Assembly (NCBI GenBank): GCA_025174535.1
Contig: JALBUN010000003.1
Coordinates: 1,324,501 to 1,388,500, forward strand
DNA length: 64,000 nucleotides
Direction: 5' to 3'
DNA from: Cantharellus purpuraceus
Taxonomy: Eukaryota > Basidiomycota > Agaricomycetes > Cantharellales > Hydnaceae
Below, piece after piece: positions 42,540 to 52,312 of this stretch. The position numbers were made by a program, and so were the translations under genes. The notes under the pieces were generated by a model. That model did no database searches, was not told the DNA's origin, and saw nothing but the letters and a program-made list of their open reading frames with translations. Every line of letters starts with the position of its first letter. The stretch's first letter is position 1.

Positions 42540-43377
42540 TAGGTGTACCAGCCGATTGGATATTATCATATCATGGTAATGACGTCGGATGGAAGGTCAC
42601 CTTGTCAGGAGCAGTTTGATCACATTATCAAAGGACAGCCTTTTGGCTGTGAGGGTTGATAATGATGCACTTACTGAGCAGACAGTAGGTGAGACTTTGC
42701 AGCGGCATGGTGTACCAGATAATTGAATCGTTGTCCTTGAGCAGCCCGATGATGTCACTCGGTGTCGGTTCGCTTATGGAATAGATCCTATAAGCCTGCG
42801 TGCAATGGTCCTAGCAAGCAGGCGGTGTGTAACGCAGTTGTTCAGCACTCCAAAGATCAATCAGGGCGAGGGGTTCGTAACAGGGAAGTGGGATAGTGCT
42901 CTGTGGTTGGATGAGGATGGGAGCAAAAGGTCGGTCCCGATGGCTGATCGTGCTCTGTGACTGGATGACAATGCGGAGCCCGGTTGGGAGGTACGCGAAA
43001 GCTGGTTTCAGGAGAAGCAACCTCTCAGTGGCGGAGGGAAATCTGATCGTTGAACCAAGGTGTTTTACCTCAGTGTAGAGATGATGGATTGTGATGTAGA
43101 GTGTAGACTTAGAGCGTTGGCTGAAAACTTGTTTTTTGATTCCAAAGGCAAAAACTAGCGCCCTTTTATATACAAATTCCCAGGGCACAACGACACAATA
43201 TGAGGAGCAAATGATGCAAGAAATGCTGATCAAGCCAGCTGACGAAGCGTGTGAAGTTGAGCTACTAAAGGGGAAATCATGGAGAAATGAAACGACAGAT
43301 AGGGACATCATTAGACTGCTCATGGACAGCCATTCACTCCAAGGTGACCTTGTATCCTACGTCTTCGGAGGCTTACA
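42540..43377 (+). pseudogene. Captured, decayed coding fragment inside the AT-rich element
   Basis: This stretch is visibly richer in G+C than the rest of the element. One forward frame from about 42,644 is protein-like (RVDNDALTEQTVGETLQRHG, EQPDDVTRCRFAYGIDPISL, MVLASRRCVTQLFSTPKINQ) but has several in-frame stops (TGA, TGA, TGA, TAG). Near 43,136 the signal moves to another frame (KTSALLYTNSQGTTTQYEEQ, ACEVELLKGKSWRNE). I do not recognise the parent gene. It looks like a host gene piece picked up by the element and then mutated. Confidence 0.5.
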
Positions 43378-44444
43378 TTACTGGGTTCTCCCTCTACATC
43401 TTTTTCTTGAACTAGGAATTTGAGATTGATCAGAGTCTGAATCAGATCGTTCCTTAGACCTTTTTTCTTGATGCCTTGAACTAGGAGTTTGAGATCGTTC
43501 ATTAGACCTTTTTTCTTGATGCCTTAAACCTTGAGTCATTCCTTGCTTCCATGTTTGAAAATTAATCCTATTACCATCTACGTCATATGATGACATTTCA
43601 TTCTTTCTAGTATATATTGTAGATAGTTTTCTAGGCTCACCATTTATGAATAATTCCATTCTATTTAGTCTACAAGACTGATCTGAGTCTATAAGTATAT
43701 AGTCTACACCTCTTTTCACTATCTTAAATGTCACCTTTCTGGTACCATTTTCCTGTAACCTTGTTACCTCCTGTTCTTGTTTTCCAGCCCAGTGATTCAT
43801 ATCAAATTTCCAGTCAACAATCTCAGATATTATTGCTTTATATTTATCACCCTGTTTCTGAAGTTTATTAATGTCTGTTCCAAGTTCCACTACAGTATCA
43901 TCTGTTTCTACAATCCACTCATGCACTTCAGATTTCCATTCCACAATGTCTGATATTGTTGCAATACATCTATTAACCTGTTTCTGAAGTTTATGAATAT
44001 CTGTTCTATAGTCCAATATAAGATTCTCTGCATTATGTGTATTGACCTGTTGATGAATATCTGTTCCATGGTCTGATATTGTGGCAACACACCTATTAAC
44101 CTGTCTCTGAAGTTTATGAATATCTGTTCCAAATCCTGATACAATATCATTCATTTCACTCATCCATTCATCTAAATTCTCTTTCCTGTCTGTCAAAGTA
44201 GTTATAATTGTATTTTTTCCTCAACCTGTTTCTTAAGCACCTGAATTTCCTGACTCTGGGAATTAACCTGTTGTTCAAGCATAGTGATCTGCCTATCCTT
44301 TTCACTCATCCAAGACTTGACATTTATAAGATCAGATATTAATTCATCTTTTACTTCCATTTGACTTGCCATAGCTTTTATCAGTGCATCATTGTCACTT
44401 ATCCAGCCTTTGATTGCTTTTATATCTTCAAAGATTTGTGGCAT
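43378..44444 (-). CDS. Coiled-coil repeat protein of the AT-rich element, with internal -1 frameshift
   Basis: Unknown function. From the ATG at 44444 (MPQIFEDIKAIKGW) 81 codons encode a coiled coil ending VEEK-I-Q-L-stop. At the AAAAAA run near 44217 a shift to the -1 frame continues without a stop for about 280 residues. That part has repeats of GTDIHKLQKQVNRCIATISD type (three full or partial copies plus a GTDINKLQ copy), a beta-rich stretch (VTFKIVKRGVDYILIDSD) and an Arg/Ser-rich tail with duplicated RHQEKRS.ERS units, perhaps nuclear. It is either one gene of about 355 residues with programmed or mutational frameshift, or two genes. Structure resembles a fibrous, oligomeric protein. Confidence 0.5.
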
Positions 44445-44590
44445 TTTCAAATCCCTCTCTGCTTATAAAACAGAAATGAAAAAACATAATAATCATTTTT
44501 TCTGAACATTTGATATTTTGTATAGGCAGTAGATATATACATCTTGCTTTCTTAATAAAATGATTATTATGTTTTTATGTTATAAGCATT

Positions 44591-44917
44591 ATGAAGATGC
44601 TCTCTTTTATGCTTCAATGCAAGATAGAGTTTGATAGAAGAGTTAATGATTGGTATATATCTCGGATAGGATCCCTCCATGATTTGTTTCTGAGGTAAGT
44701 TCCTTTATAAATATCAAGGTTCCAATCACTGACTTTATACAGATGTACTGATGGCACACTTCTGGAACAGAAATTAACAGAGTTATATACTAGTATGGAG
44801 CAGGATCATTATTTTCCACCACTTTGGATGGAAAATCTGATGGTATTGCACCCTAAAGTACGAGGGATAGTCATACAGTCTTATGTTAGAACAAGATTAT
44901 CTACCACTATGCCCTAA
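44591..44917 (+). CDS. Small spliced gene of the AT-rich element (92 aa)
   Basis: Unknown function. Exons 44591-44694 and 44743-44917 are joined across a 48-bp GT-AG intron (GTAAGT…TACAG), giving 279 nt, or 92 residues plus stop, with the frame preserved. The protein begins MKMLSFMLQCKIEFDRRVND; it is helical and acidic/aromatic (LTELYTSMEQDHYFPPLW) and ends TRLSTTMP. The intron shows that the element is expressed through the nuclear spliceosome. It is divergent from the coiled-coil gene and next to the right terminal repeat. Confidence 0.6.
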
Positions 44918-44983
44918 CTAAGTTACTTTGTTTTAAAAATAGCTTCACTGCATTAAAGGTGTTTGTTTCCAAGACTTTCCTAA

Positions 44984-45549
44984 GACGCTTATTCAGAAAT
45001 ACAACAAATACGTATGTACAACCTATTTTCCTCAAATTTTATACAATACACTTCAATTCAAACTTATTTTCATATTTCAACATGATTCTCAAATTTTACA
45101 CAATATACTAGATTAAAACATATTTTGATATTTTGGCATAATTCTCAAAAATAATTCTTTTTTTCCTGATTTAGTGGTGGCAACTCTCTTGAAGGAACAT
45201 CCAAATATCATTGATTCTTTCTTATACAATACTTATAACATAATTTGAACTATCTTTAATCCCCACCTGGTATTTGTATATCTAAATACCCTATATAATA
45301 CCAATTATATTAATACATACATTCCTATTATATCCATGTAAATAATTATGTTCATCTCAACCAAATATCTTATCTTTTAAAGTTTATTAAAATATAGAAT
45401 ATATGTTTATATTTATGAAAATTTCACACATCCAAAATCTTTTAAGATATCCAAATTGTAACTCCCTGGCTTTATGTATCATTGAAATCCTGATGTATAT
45501 CTCCTATACATCAGAATATTGTATACTGACATGATTCCGAACAAGCGTC
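44984..45549 (+). repeat. 566-bp AT-rich terminal repeat, copy 2
   Basis: Same orientation and length as copy 1, with only a few substitutions. The left flank is CTAA and the right flank CAAG. It abuts G-A2 pol, which is cut at this point in the linker before integrase. Confidence 0.93.
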
Positions 45550-47580
45550 CAAGTGTTTAACTGCAACAGGATCGGATTGGAGTGATGAGCGGATGTCAGA
45601 ACAGAGTTGGTTGATATCCATAATGGTGACAGCTCAGAGGGTGGGAGTCATGAGGGTGGATGCTCATAGGGATGATGCCAGCTGCTCGTTAGTGAACACA
45701 GGACGAAGGTTGTGTGGGTTTACAGTGGCATAGTCACTACTCCCCTCTTTAGGGTAGACGTCCCAGCATCTAGTTAATGCATTGCTCCAGGACGGAAATG
45801 GATAACAAGGTTGAACTGAGACAGGTATTTGGACCATCGGACCTGTCTCCGTGTGAGTAGTTTCGTTGTGGAGAAGTATTCCAAGTTCTTGTGGTCCATT
45901 ATGACGTCCACTGGATCAGAGGGGCCTTTGAGGTAGTGTCTCCATATCCAGAAGGCTTCATATATGGCAAGGAGCTCTTTGTCATGGACATCATAGTTCA
46001 GTTTGGGGGGTGTAAATGTATGCGAGTGAAAAGTGATTGGGTGGACTTGTCCATCATCTGGAGAGATGATGGACAGGATCATGGCAAGTGCATAGTCAGA
46101 GGCATCAGTCTCTAATAGGATAGGAATGTCTGGAACCCAATGAGTCAGTATTGGAGCAGAAGTAAAGGCCTTTTTCAAGGTCTCAAAGCTCTGTCTACAT
46201 TTGTCAGTGAAATTCCATTGGATACCCTTCCTAGTAAGCCAGGTGAGCAGAACGGTAATATCAGAGTAGCTGTAAATGAAGCGGCAGTAGAAGTTGGTGA
46301 ACCCCAGGAAGGACTGTACATCTTTGACTTTCCGTGGTTCTGGCCATTCCTGTATGGCTTTGATTTTGTCATCAGACATTGTCAGTCCTGCAGGGGAGAG
46401 GATATAGCCTAGATATTCTACTGAGTTGGAGTGGAATTCACATTTGTCAGTGCAGGCAAAGAGGCCATGTTTTCGGAGACATCAGAGTACTTCTTGGATG
46501 TGTGTCTGATGTTCTTCTTCATTATCCAAATATACCAAAATGTCATCTAGGTAAATGAGGATGGTCACATCGAGGAGGTCAGCGAAGGTATCATTCATGA
46601 ACCTCTGGAAGGCAGCCAGAGCATTGGTTAGTCCGAAGGGCATGATGCACCATTCAAAAGATCCATATCAAGTGCGGAAAGTCATTTTCCACTCATCACC
46701 ATCTCAGATGTGGACTAGATGGTAGGCATGTTGGAGATCCATTTTGGAATAGATCTTAGCCTTTCAAGGGCTCTTGAGTAGGTCCGCGGTGCAGGGTATT
46801 GGGTATTGGTCTTTCTTGGTGATCTTGTTGAGTCCACGGAAGTCGACGCATAGACGGAGTGATCCGTCTTTTTTGTGGACAAATAGGACCGGAGCTCCAT
46901 GGGGGGATAAGGATGGGCAGATGAAGCCCATGGCCAAGTTCTCATCTATGAATGTTTGGAGAGCCAGTAGCTCTTTTTGGGATAGTGAGTAGATAGGGCC
47001 AAGCGGAGGGGTGGAGTTGTCATTCAACTCAATCTTAAGATTGTATGGTTGGTGTTCCTCTAGGGAGTCAGCTTTAGACTTGCTGAACACGTCAGTGAAC
47101 TCGTGATACTCCTTAGGAACCATAGATAGGTCTGGTGGAGTTGATTGGGTGGAACAGGTGGTGAAAAACATTGGATTGGAGAGGTGAACCTGGAATGTGT
47201 GAGAGCCATCCAGTTTGCTTAGTCTGGCGAAGACCATAGCGTCCACCATTGATATAGACAGAGGGGTAGACGGAGTATCTATTAGAGTGGAGTCAGCAGA
47301 GGCAGAAGATAATTTCGCACCTATAGTTGCTGGTAACGTCAGGAATGACACAGCCTGCACTGGAGAATGGAATGTGATATGGCCCAATGCCCAGTCAATC
47401 AATGGATTGTAGTGGGTGAGCCAATTATGTCTGAGAACCACAGAACAGCTGGAGTCCAGCGGAGTAACATAGAATGTAAGGTTCTGGATTTTCTCCAACA
47501 GAAAAATGGATAGACACATCTATAGCTCGTGAAATAACAGCATTAGTGGTGCCATCAAATAATTGGAGCGATATTGGAGT
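45550..47580 (-). pseudogene. Pol part of Gypsy copy G-A2 (5' portion continues at 61661)
   Basis: Same family as G-A1, on the minus strand: protease tail ([13 protein letters not shown]), reverse transcriptase ([27 protein letters not shown]), RNase H (LLETDASDYALAMIL) and the connection region (RWDVYPKEGSSDYATV, NEQLASSL). Frameshifts and a TGA (from CGA) interrupt it. At 45549 it is cut by the AT-rich element. At 47580 it is cut by G-B, with the TSD GGAGT; the reading continues at 61661 as TITP|ISLQLFDG, so both pieces are one copy. Confidence 0.9.
47576..47580. other. Target-site duplication GGAGT of G-B, left copy
   Basis: GGAGT directly precedes TGTTTTGG at 47581 and recurs at 61661-61665 directly after the other G-B terminus. 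A 5-bp TSD is normal for LTR integrases. Confidence 0.93.
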
Positions 47581-49032
47581 TGTTTTGGGACCTGCAAAAT
47601 AATGGTGTTAGGGCAAACTCTAAATCACCACAATTCCGTGAATGAACAGCTGAGAAGAATATCAAATCCTACTGCAGCACAACTCCAGAAACGATTTAAC
47701 ATTTGTACTTTGGTTACAATCCATTGTAATGGTCAATGCAGATGATACGCAGAAAGGTAATATGTTTCTTAGCAGTAGGGAATGAATAAGACTTCCAGAG
47801 TCTAGAGTTCACGGATGCTTAGGGGTCCAGATATTCCAAAAAGAGGGGAATGCACTTAGAGGCTAAAGGAAGTAGGTGGATGAATCCGACCGTCCAACCA
47901 GTGACACTCTGAAGTGGGTAACAGCGATGTGTGAAGTAGTCTAGCAACTGCTTCACACGAGTTCAAGATTCTAATGCTCTGCAAAGGCAGTACACACTAG
48001 TAACTTAAACAAAGAGCACTAATGGCAGGACTATCGACAGACAATCTCACCCTGTAGATTTGTAGTCATGCAAGGTAGATACTACACTCACGCCCAAAGC
48101 AGGACAATCACTACTTCGAGTGCAATCGAATACAGTTACACAACTGTAAGCGACCCTTGAACTGGACAATCAACAGTTACTGAGATATAGAGGATGACAC
48201 TGTATCACTCTAGTCACACTGATGTGCAAATGATGTGGTAGAAATGGTTATTTATTCAGAGGCAGAATGGGCTCCTTTTATATTGTATTTACAGGAGCTG
48301 ACTAATACTACTGGAAAATTCTACCTATTAATAGATGGAAACTACTGGAAGCTAGTGGAATATGTGAGAAGGGGGTGGAAGTTTCCTAGCCAATGAGCTG
48401 CTTGGATTTGCTCTGACTCATGGCATGAGTCATGGATGGAGTCATAGTGTGACTCAGAGCAGGAGTCATAGTATGAGTAATCACAGGAGTCATGGTATGA
48501 GTCATGGAAGGAGTCATAGCATGAGTCATGGCAGGAGTCATTGCATGAGTCACCATTACCCAAATAACTCGGTCAATACTTTGTTTCCCGGGCTGATCAG
48601 CACAGCTATGGGTAGGCACAGCTTCTATTGAACTCTCCACTGAAAATGGAGTGAGGAGGTGCAGTGGTTGCGAAGATATTGAGGATTTACTGGCAGTGGT
48701 GACCAGATTGAGTCGGAGATTGAAATGAGTCATGTGATTGAAAATGAGTCAGTTGTCCGGGTGACTCCGGCTGACTTTGAGGCTGCTGACATCTGCGAAG
48801 GTTTGTGGGTCCATGTGGGTCCCAAAACTTCGCCCAGCAGAACAATAAGTTTGTAGACTCATTTCTGCATGGAAAATTCCCAAAAAAATATGAAAAAATA
48901 GAGAATATTTGAATGGCCCTGAATCAAGAGAAAGCAGCAGATATATGCTGATATTTTAAGGCCATCAAGCGGAATTGTACAGTTTCGGGACTTTAAACAA
49001 GATCTTTTTAAGGGAAAACCAGTTCCCATACA
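47581..49032 (-). repeat. 3' LTR of G-B (LTR 'B')
   Basis: 1,452 bp. On the element strand it begins TGTATGGGAAC and ends GTTCCAAAACA, giving TG…CA ends and an 11-bp imperfect inverted terminus. It contains a TATAAAAG-type promoter box (near 48,275) and the TGASTCA array at 48414-48751. Confidence 0.93.
48414..48751. promoter_or_regulatory. Array of Gcn4/AP-1-type TGA(C/G)TCA sites in the LTR U3
   Basis: Eight TGACTCA/TGAGTCA heptamers occur in 340 bp, at 48414, 48426, 48450, 48498, 48522, 48546, 48726 and 48745. Several are in the optimal 9-mer ATGAGTCAT. They sit in a degenerate minisatellite with many GGAGTCAT near-sites. The same array is present in LTRs C and D but not in A and E. The heptamer is the known site of Gcn4/AP-1 bZIP factors; regulation by one is inference. 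Confidence 0.75.
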
Positions 49033-49046
49033 TTCATCCCCCCTTC
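49033..49046 (-). other. Polypurine tract of G-B
   Basis: On the element strand GAAGGGGGGATGAA directly precedes the 3' LTR, the place and composition of the plus-strand primer. Confidence 0.85.
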
Positions 49047-49063
49047 AAATATTCTCCGAGACT

Positions 49064-50080
49064 TTAGTCACTCCTCTCCTCTACTATTCCAGCCTCATCG
49101 GCGCCACCTGAGTTACTAGCCGCATATGGGTCTACAACATGCGGGTTGAGGGGCAGAGGAAGGAAGGAAGGGTAGGCCTTTTTGACACGCGGGTCACAGG
49201 TGGAGGAAGAGTTAGATACATGTATGGAAGGAGTAGGCGTGTTAGGAGGAGTGAAGACATGAACAGTCTCCGGGTGATAGGAATCAACATATCCGCAAGC
49301 GAGTGCTCGGTGCATATCAAAAAGCTGTCTCACCGACGGTTTCCACAACACCAACTGTTTCTTATTGGCTTCCTTGCCGTCTCGGTCTGGTTCAACAGGA
49401 GAAGAGCTGCGCGGTCTTTTGGTAGACTCGCAGTCGGAGTGAATTTGAAAAGAGTGAGCGATGGGGAGGAGAGTGCTGGAAAGCTCGGATGACCTGGAGT
49501 CATCCTCTGTATGGAAAGAAGGAGAGCCGGAATCAGAATTGTAGTCGTCACCTAGAGGTGAAGGAGGCCACCTCCAAGTGCAATCGGGCACCAAAGAGGA
49601 ATTGTATTTGGCCTTGCTGATCCAAGCGGACAAGCGACGGGACTGGTTCTGCCAGTCTTCGATCCAGCCGCGGATTATGCCAGTCCTTTCAGGGAGAAGT
49701 AGAAGGTTGTAGGAGAGCTGATGCACGGAAGGGAAAGGGGGTGGAATCATGTTTATCTCGCGCAACTTCTCCGATGGAACGTAGAGGGGAAGGGGTTCGA
49801 GAGCCGTTTCGCTGTTCCAGCGATGGGCTGCTGATAGAATGTATCGCCCTTTCATCCGGAGTGATTCCCAGAAACAACTGGCTAGCTCACTGCGTAGAAT
49901 GCCATAATCGTCAGCAGGGTCATTGAGATAGATAAAGTCGAACCGGTTTGGTTTATAATAGTTGAAATCGGACGTGTATTGATACCCGTAGTTGGGGATG
50001 GAGACCAGCTCCTGAATGAAAGAATCTCCTTCCTTACGCAAGGAAAACTGGAGGGAGGAGATTTGTGGATAGACGGCCAT
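49064..50080 (-). CDS. Accessory ORF of G-B downstream of the chromodomain (338 aa)
   Basis: Unknown function. An ATG at 50080 opens an uninterrupted 338-codon frame ending just before the PPT. The N-terminal 170 residues look globular (FDFIYLNDPADDYGILRSEL, ASCFWESLRMKGRYI, GIIRGWIEDWQNQSRRLSAW). The middle is Ser/Asp-rich. A C-terminal part has LVLWKPSVRQLFDMHRALA then a Pro/Thr-rich tail. There is no signal peptide or membrane segment, so it is not an envelope-like gene. It is intact while pol is broken. It lies where some Gypsy elements carry a third ORF; a captured host gene is another possibility. Confidence 0.6.
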   Translation of the reverse strand: MAVYPQISSLQFSLRKEGDSFIQELVSIPNYGYQYTSDFNYYKPNRFDFIYLNDPADDYGILRSELASCFWESLRMKGRYILSAAHRWNSETALEPLPLYVPSEKLREINMIPPPFPSVHQLSYNLLLLPERTGIIRGWIEDWQNQSRRLSAWISKAKYNSSLVPDCTWRWPPSPLGDDYNSDSGSPSFHTEDDSRSSELSSTLLPIAHSFQIHSDCESTKRPRSSSPVEPDRDGKEANKKQLVLWKPSVRQLFDMHRALACGYVDSYHPETVHVFTPPNTPTPSIHVSNSSSTCDPRVKKAYPSFLPLPLNPHVVDPYAASNSGGADEAGIVEERSD

Positions 50081-50271
50081 AGCGAAATGATATATAGAAC
50101 GATCAATAGTTTTCTAAGAGCTCTTTCAAGGTGGGAGTGAGATGTCAAGATAGAGAGTCGCATTGGTTTTTAAAATAAGGGGGCATACATGCATAGAACA
50201 AGCTGGAAAGTGGTGGAAGAATGAGCCGATAGAGTAGAGTGAGAGGGGAAGACTTCTTAGTGAGACTTGCT

Positions 50272-52312
50272 TCAGTCACGCCGGTCCCAAGTATGCAACA
50301 GATCGGGGGCATTGCGAAGGTAGCGACGAGGGAGCCATTCATTGTAGCTTGCATCGTAGCCAAGGAAACGCGTGAGTAGCTCTTGAACTCGATGTCCGTT
50401 CCGGGCCTTGCGCCAGCGCTCACCGATGATAGATTCGACCTCAAATTCTGGCAATTCGCTGAAGCTAGCACGATCGAGGGACCTAGTGGGCCGCTTTCCG
50501 AAACGAGGGTGGGAGGAGGAATAGGGCTCGAGATGGGCAATATTGAGGACTGGGTGGATGCCATAGGATGCGGGCAGACGCAGCCGGTACGTAGCTGGTC
50601 CCAGTTTCTGCAGAATTTCAAAGGGTCCATCATACTTCATGTTTAGTTTCTTACCTCGGCCCAGTTCAGAGTGTAGAAGGTCAAGAGAGTGGGGGTTAAG
50701 GAGGACGAGGTCGCCAGCTTCGAACTCCGTGGCCAGGCATCCGGCATTGTAGCTATGTTGCTGAGCAACCTGCGCAAACTGCAGGGATTGCCTGGCTCGC
50801 GATCGGTAAGCCTTAAACTCCTCTAGAAAGTCAGTGGCTTTCGTGCTTTCGACCTCAGGAGCAAGTGGGGCCATTCTAGCGCGATCAGGAAGTTTGGCGG
50901 CAAACTCAGCTGGATTTGTTGATCACGGTCGCACTACACCGTCAGGGGCAGGGTGTAGGTAAGAAGATGATGTGTGCGGATGATAACCGTAGAGTAGAAG
51001 TGCGGGGGCTAGACCAGTAGCCAGGTGGGGAGTGTTGTTGTAAGAGAACACGAAAGGAGTGGTGAGAGCCGCCCAGTCGTCGTGCGTGGGGCTTACGTAA
51101 GAGCGCAGCACGGTTTCCAGCGTCTGATTCAAAATCTCTGTCTGCCCATCAGCTTGAGGATGATAGGCAGTAGTTAAGGCTCTTTTCATGTTTAGCTGTT
51201 TGCATAACTCTTTCCAAAAAGTGCTAGTCCATCTAGAATCCCTATCGGATATGATTTGCTTAGGAATTCCATATTTGGACAGTACATGTTCAAAAAATAA
51301 CCGAGCTGTACCCTCCTCATTAATGGTACCTTGAGTAGGGATAAAGATTCCATATTTTGCGAGTTTATCCACTATTACCAGGATGGAATCATACCCATTG
51401 CTCTCGGGCAATTCCGTGATGAAATCCATGGTTACGACTTCAAATGGATTTTCTGGAATAGGAATGGGCTGTAATAATCCAATGGGTGCGTGTCGCCTAG
51501 GTTTGGCTTTCTGGCAAATGTCACAGCTCACGACAAACTTTTTGACATCTCTACTCATTCTAGGCCAATAGAAAGTAGAAGCCAACTTGTTGTACGTTTT
51601 GTGATAACCCGCATGAGCTCCTTCAGTGATTTCATCATGAATTTCACTTAGAAGTTTAGCTTGCTCATCCTTGGGTACACACAGCCTGTAATTTCCATTC
51701 CAATCTTCAAAGTAAAGCAATCCGTCCTCATTTTCAAAAAAGAGAGGATGCTTTGGGCTGATCCAATTAGACTCCTGTCGTAATTCAGATCTGACCCTTT
51801 TGAAGTAAGGATCTTTGGCATACGCATCAACTATTTTCTGAATCTCCTCCTGAGCAAGGCTAGAGACTAGATTATAGCTTTTGGCTGTTACATATGGAAT
51901 GGTGAAGTCTTCTTCAAGGCTGGTATTAGCTTGGATGGAAGAAGAATACACTTTCTGTGGAATTCTCTGGTTCTCTTCTTCATACGCAGCCATTAACATT
52001 AAAGTCCTGGCTTCGAATTGGGGAGAGATGTCAGAATAAAAATCCGCAAGTGGATCCTGTTCTGAATCCAGGATAGTAGGAATGGTGTCATCAGAAGAAG
52101 GCCCATCTTGGTATGGAACATTTCTCCTGAGTCTAGAGATAGGATCTACATTGGAGTGAACCCGTCCTGCTCTGTGTACGATCTTTAATTCAGGGTATGC
52201 AGCAAATACTGTTCCCCAAGTTAATAACCGCCTATTAACATTTTGGTAGGTCCGACTCCAGATAAGGGCTGCATGGTCTGTAATTGCTACTACTTTCTCC
52301 CCTTCAATGTAG
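50272..52312 (-). pseudogene. RNase H end, integrase and chromodomain of G-B pol
   Basis: C-terminal half of pol. The zinc-binding domain has HAGYH and CDICQ. The catalytic core has Asp in VVTMDFITELP, Asp in ISDRDSRWTS and Glu in HPQADGQTEILNQ. The C-terminal integrase domain (GDLVLLNP, YDGPFEILQKLGPATYRL) is followed by a chromodomain: FEVESIIGERW…LTRFLGYDASYNEWLPRRYL, which in chromoviruses targets integration to marked chromatin. A TGA near 50,919 separates core and C-terminal domain; upstream and downstream frames agree, so it is one substitution. The 5' end is cut by the 566-bp repeat. Confidence 0.92.

Larger units (their letters stand above)
37856..45549. mobile_element. 7.7-kb AT-rich multi-gene DDE element with 566-bp terminal direct repeats
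   Basis: Bounded by two near-identical 566-bp direct repeats (37856-38421 and 44984-45549), each with 16-bp imperfect inverted termini starting GACGCTT. The interior (38422-44983) is much richer in A+T than the host genes and carries a DDE transposase and about eight other genes, most on the minus strand. The interior itself starts TAGGGAGGTC and ends GACTTTCCTA, a possible second pair of inverted termini. No matching TSD is seen at the outer edges (TAT on the left, CAA on the right), and the flanks are two G-A copies in opposite orientation, so a rearrangement is likely. No reverse transcriptase, DNA polymerase or capsid gene is recognised. Confidence 0.7.

Noticed and set aside
42811..43323. 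170-aa minus-strand ORF in the AT-rich element
   Set aside because: Antisense to the captured pseudogene, Ser-rich and without a protein-like pattern.
37856..45549. LTR retrotransposon with 566-bp LTRs
   Set aside because: Repeat ends are GACGCTT…AAGCGTC rather than TG…CA, the solo copy has a 3-bp TSD, and there is no gag, reverse transcriptase or integrase inside.
37856..45549. Polinton/virophage-like element
   Set aside because: No protein-primed DNA polymerase, packaging ATPase, protease or capsid protein can be recognised, although tiny packed genes recall such genomes.
48342..48563. Ser/His/Asp/Cys-rich small protein (also at 54477-54698 and 60606-60836)
   Set aside because: It is only a translation of the GAGTCAT minisatellite in the LTRs, and varies with repeat number.
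49064..50080. Envelope-like third ORF
   Set aside because: No signal peptide, transmembrane segment or furin-like site is visible.
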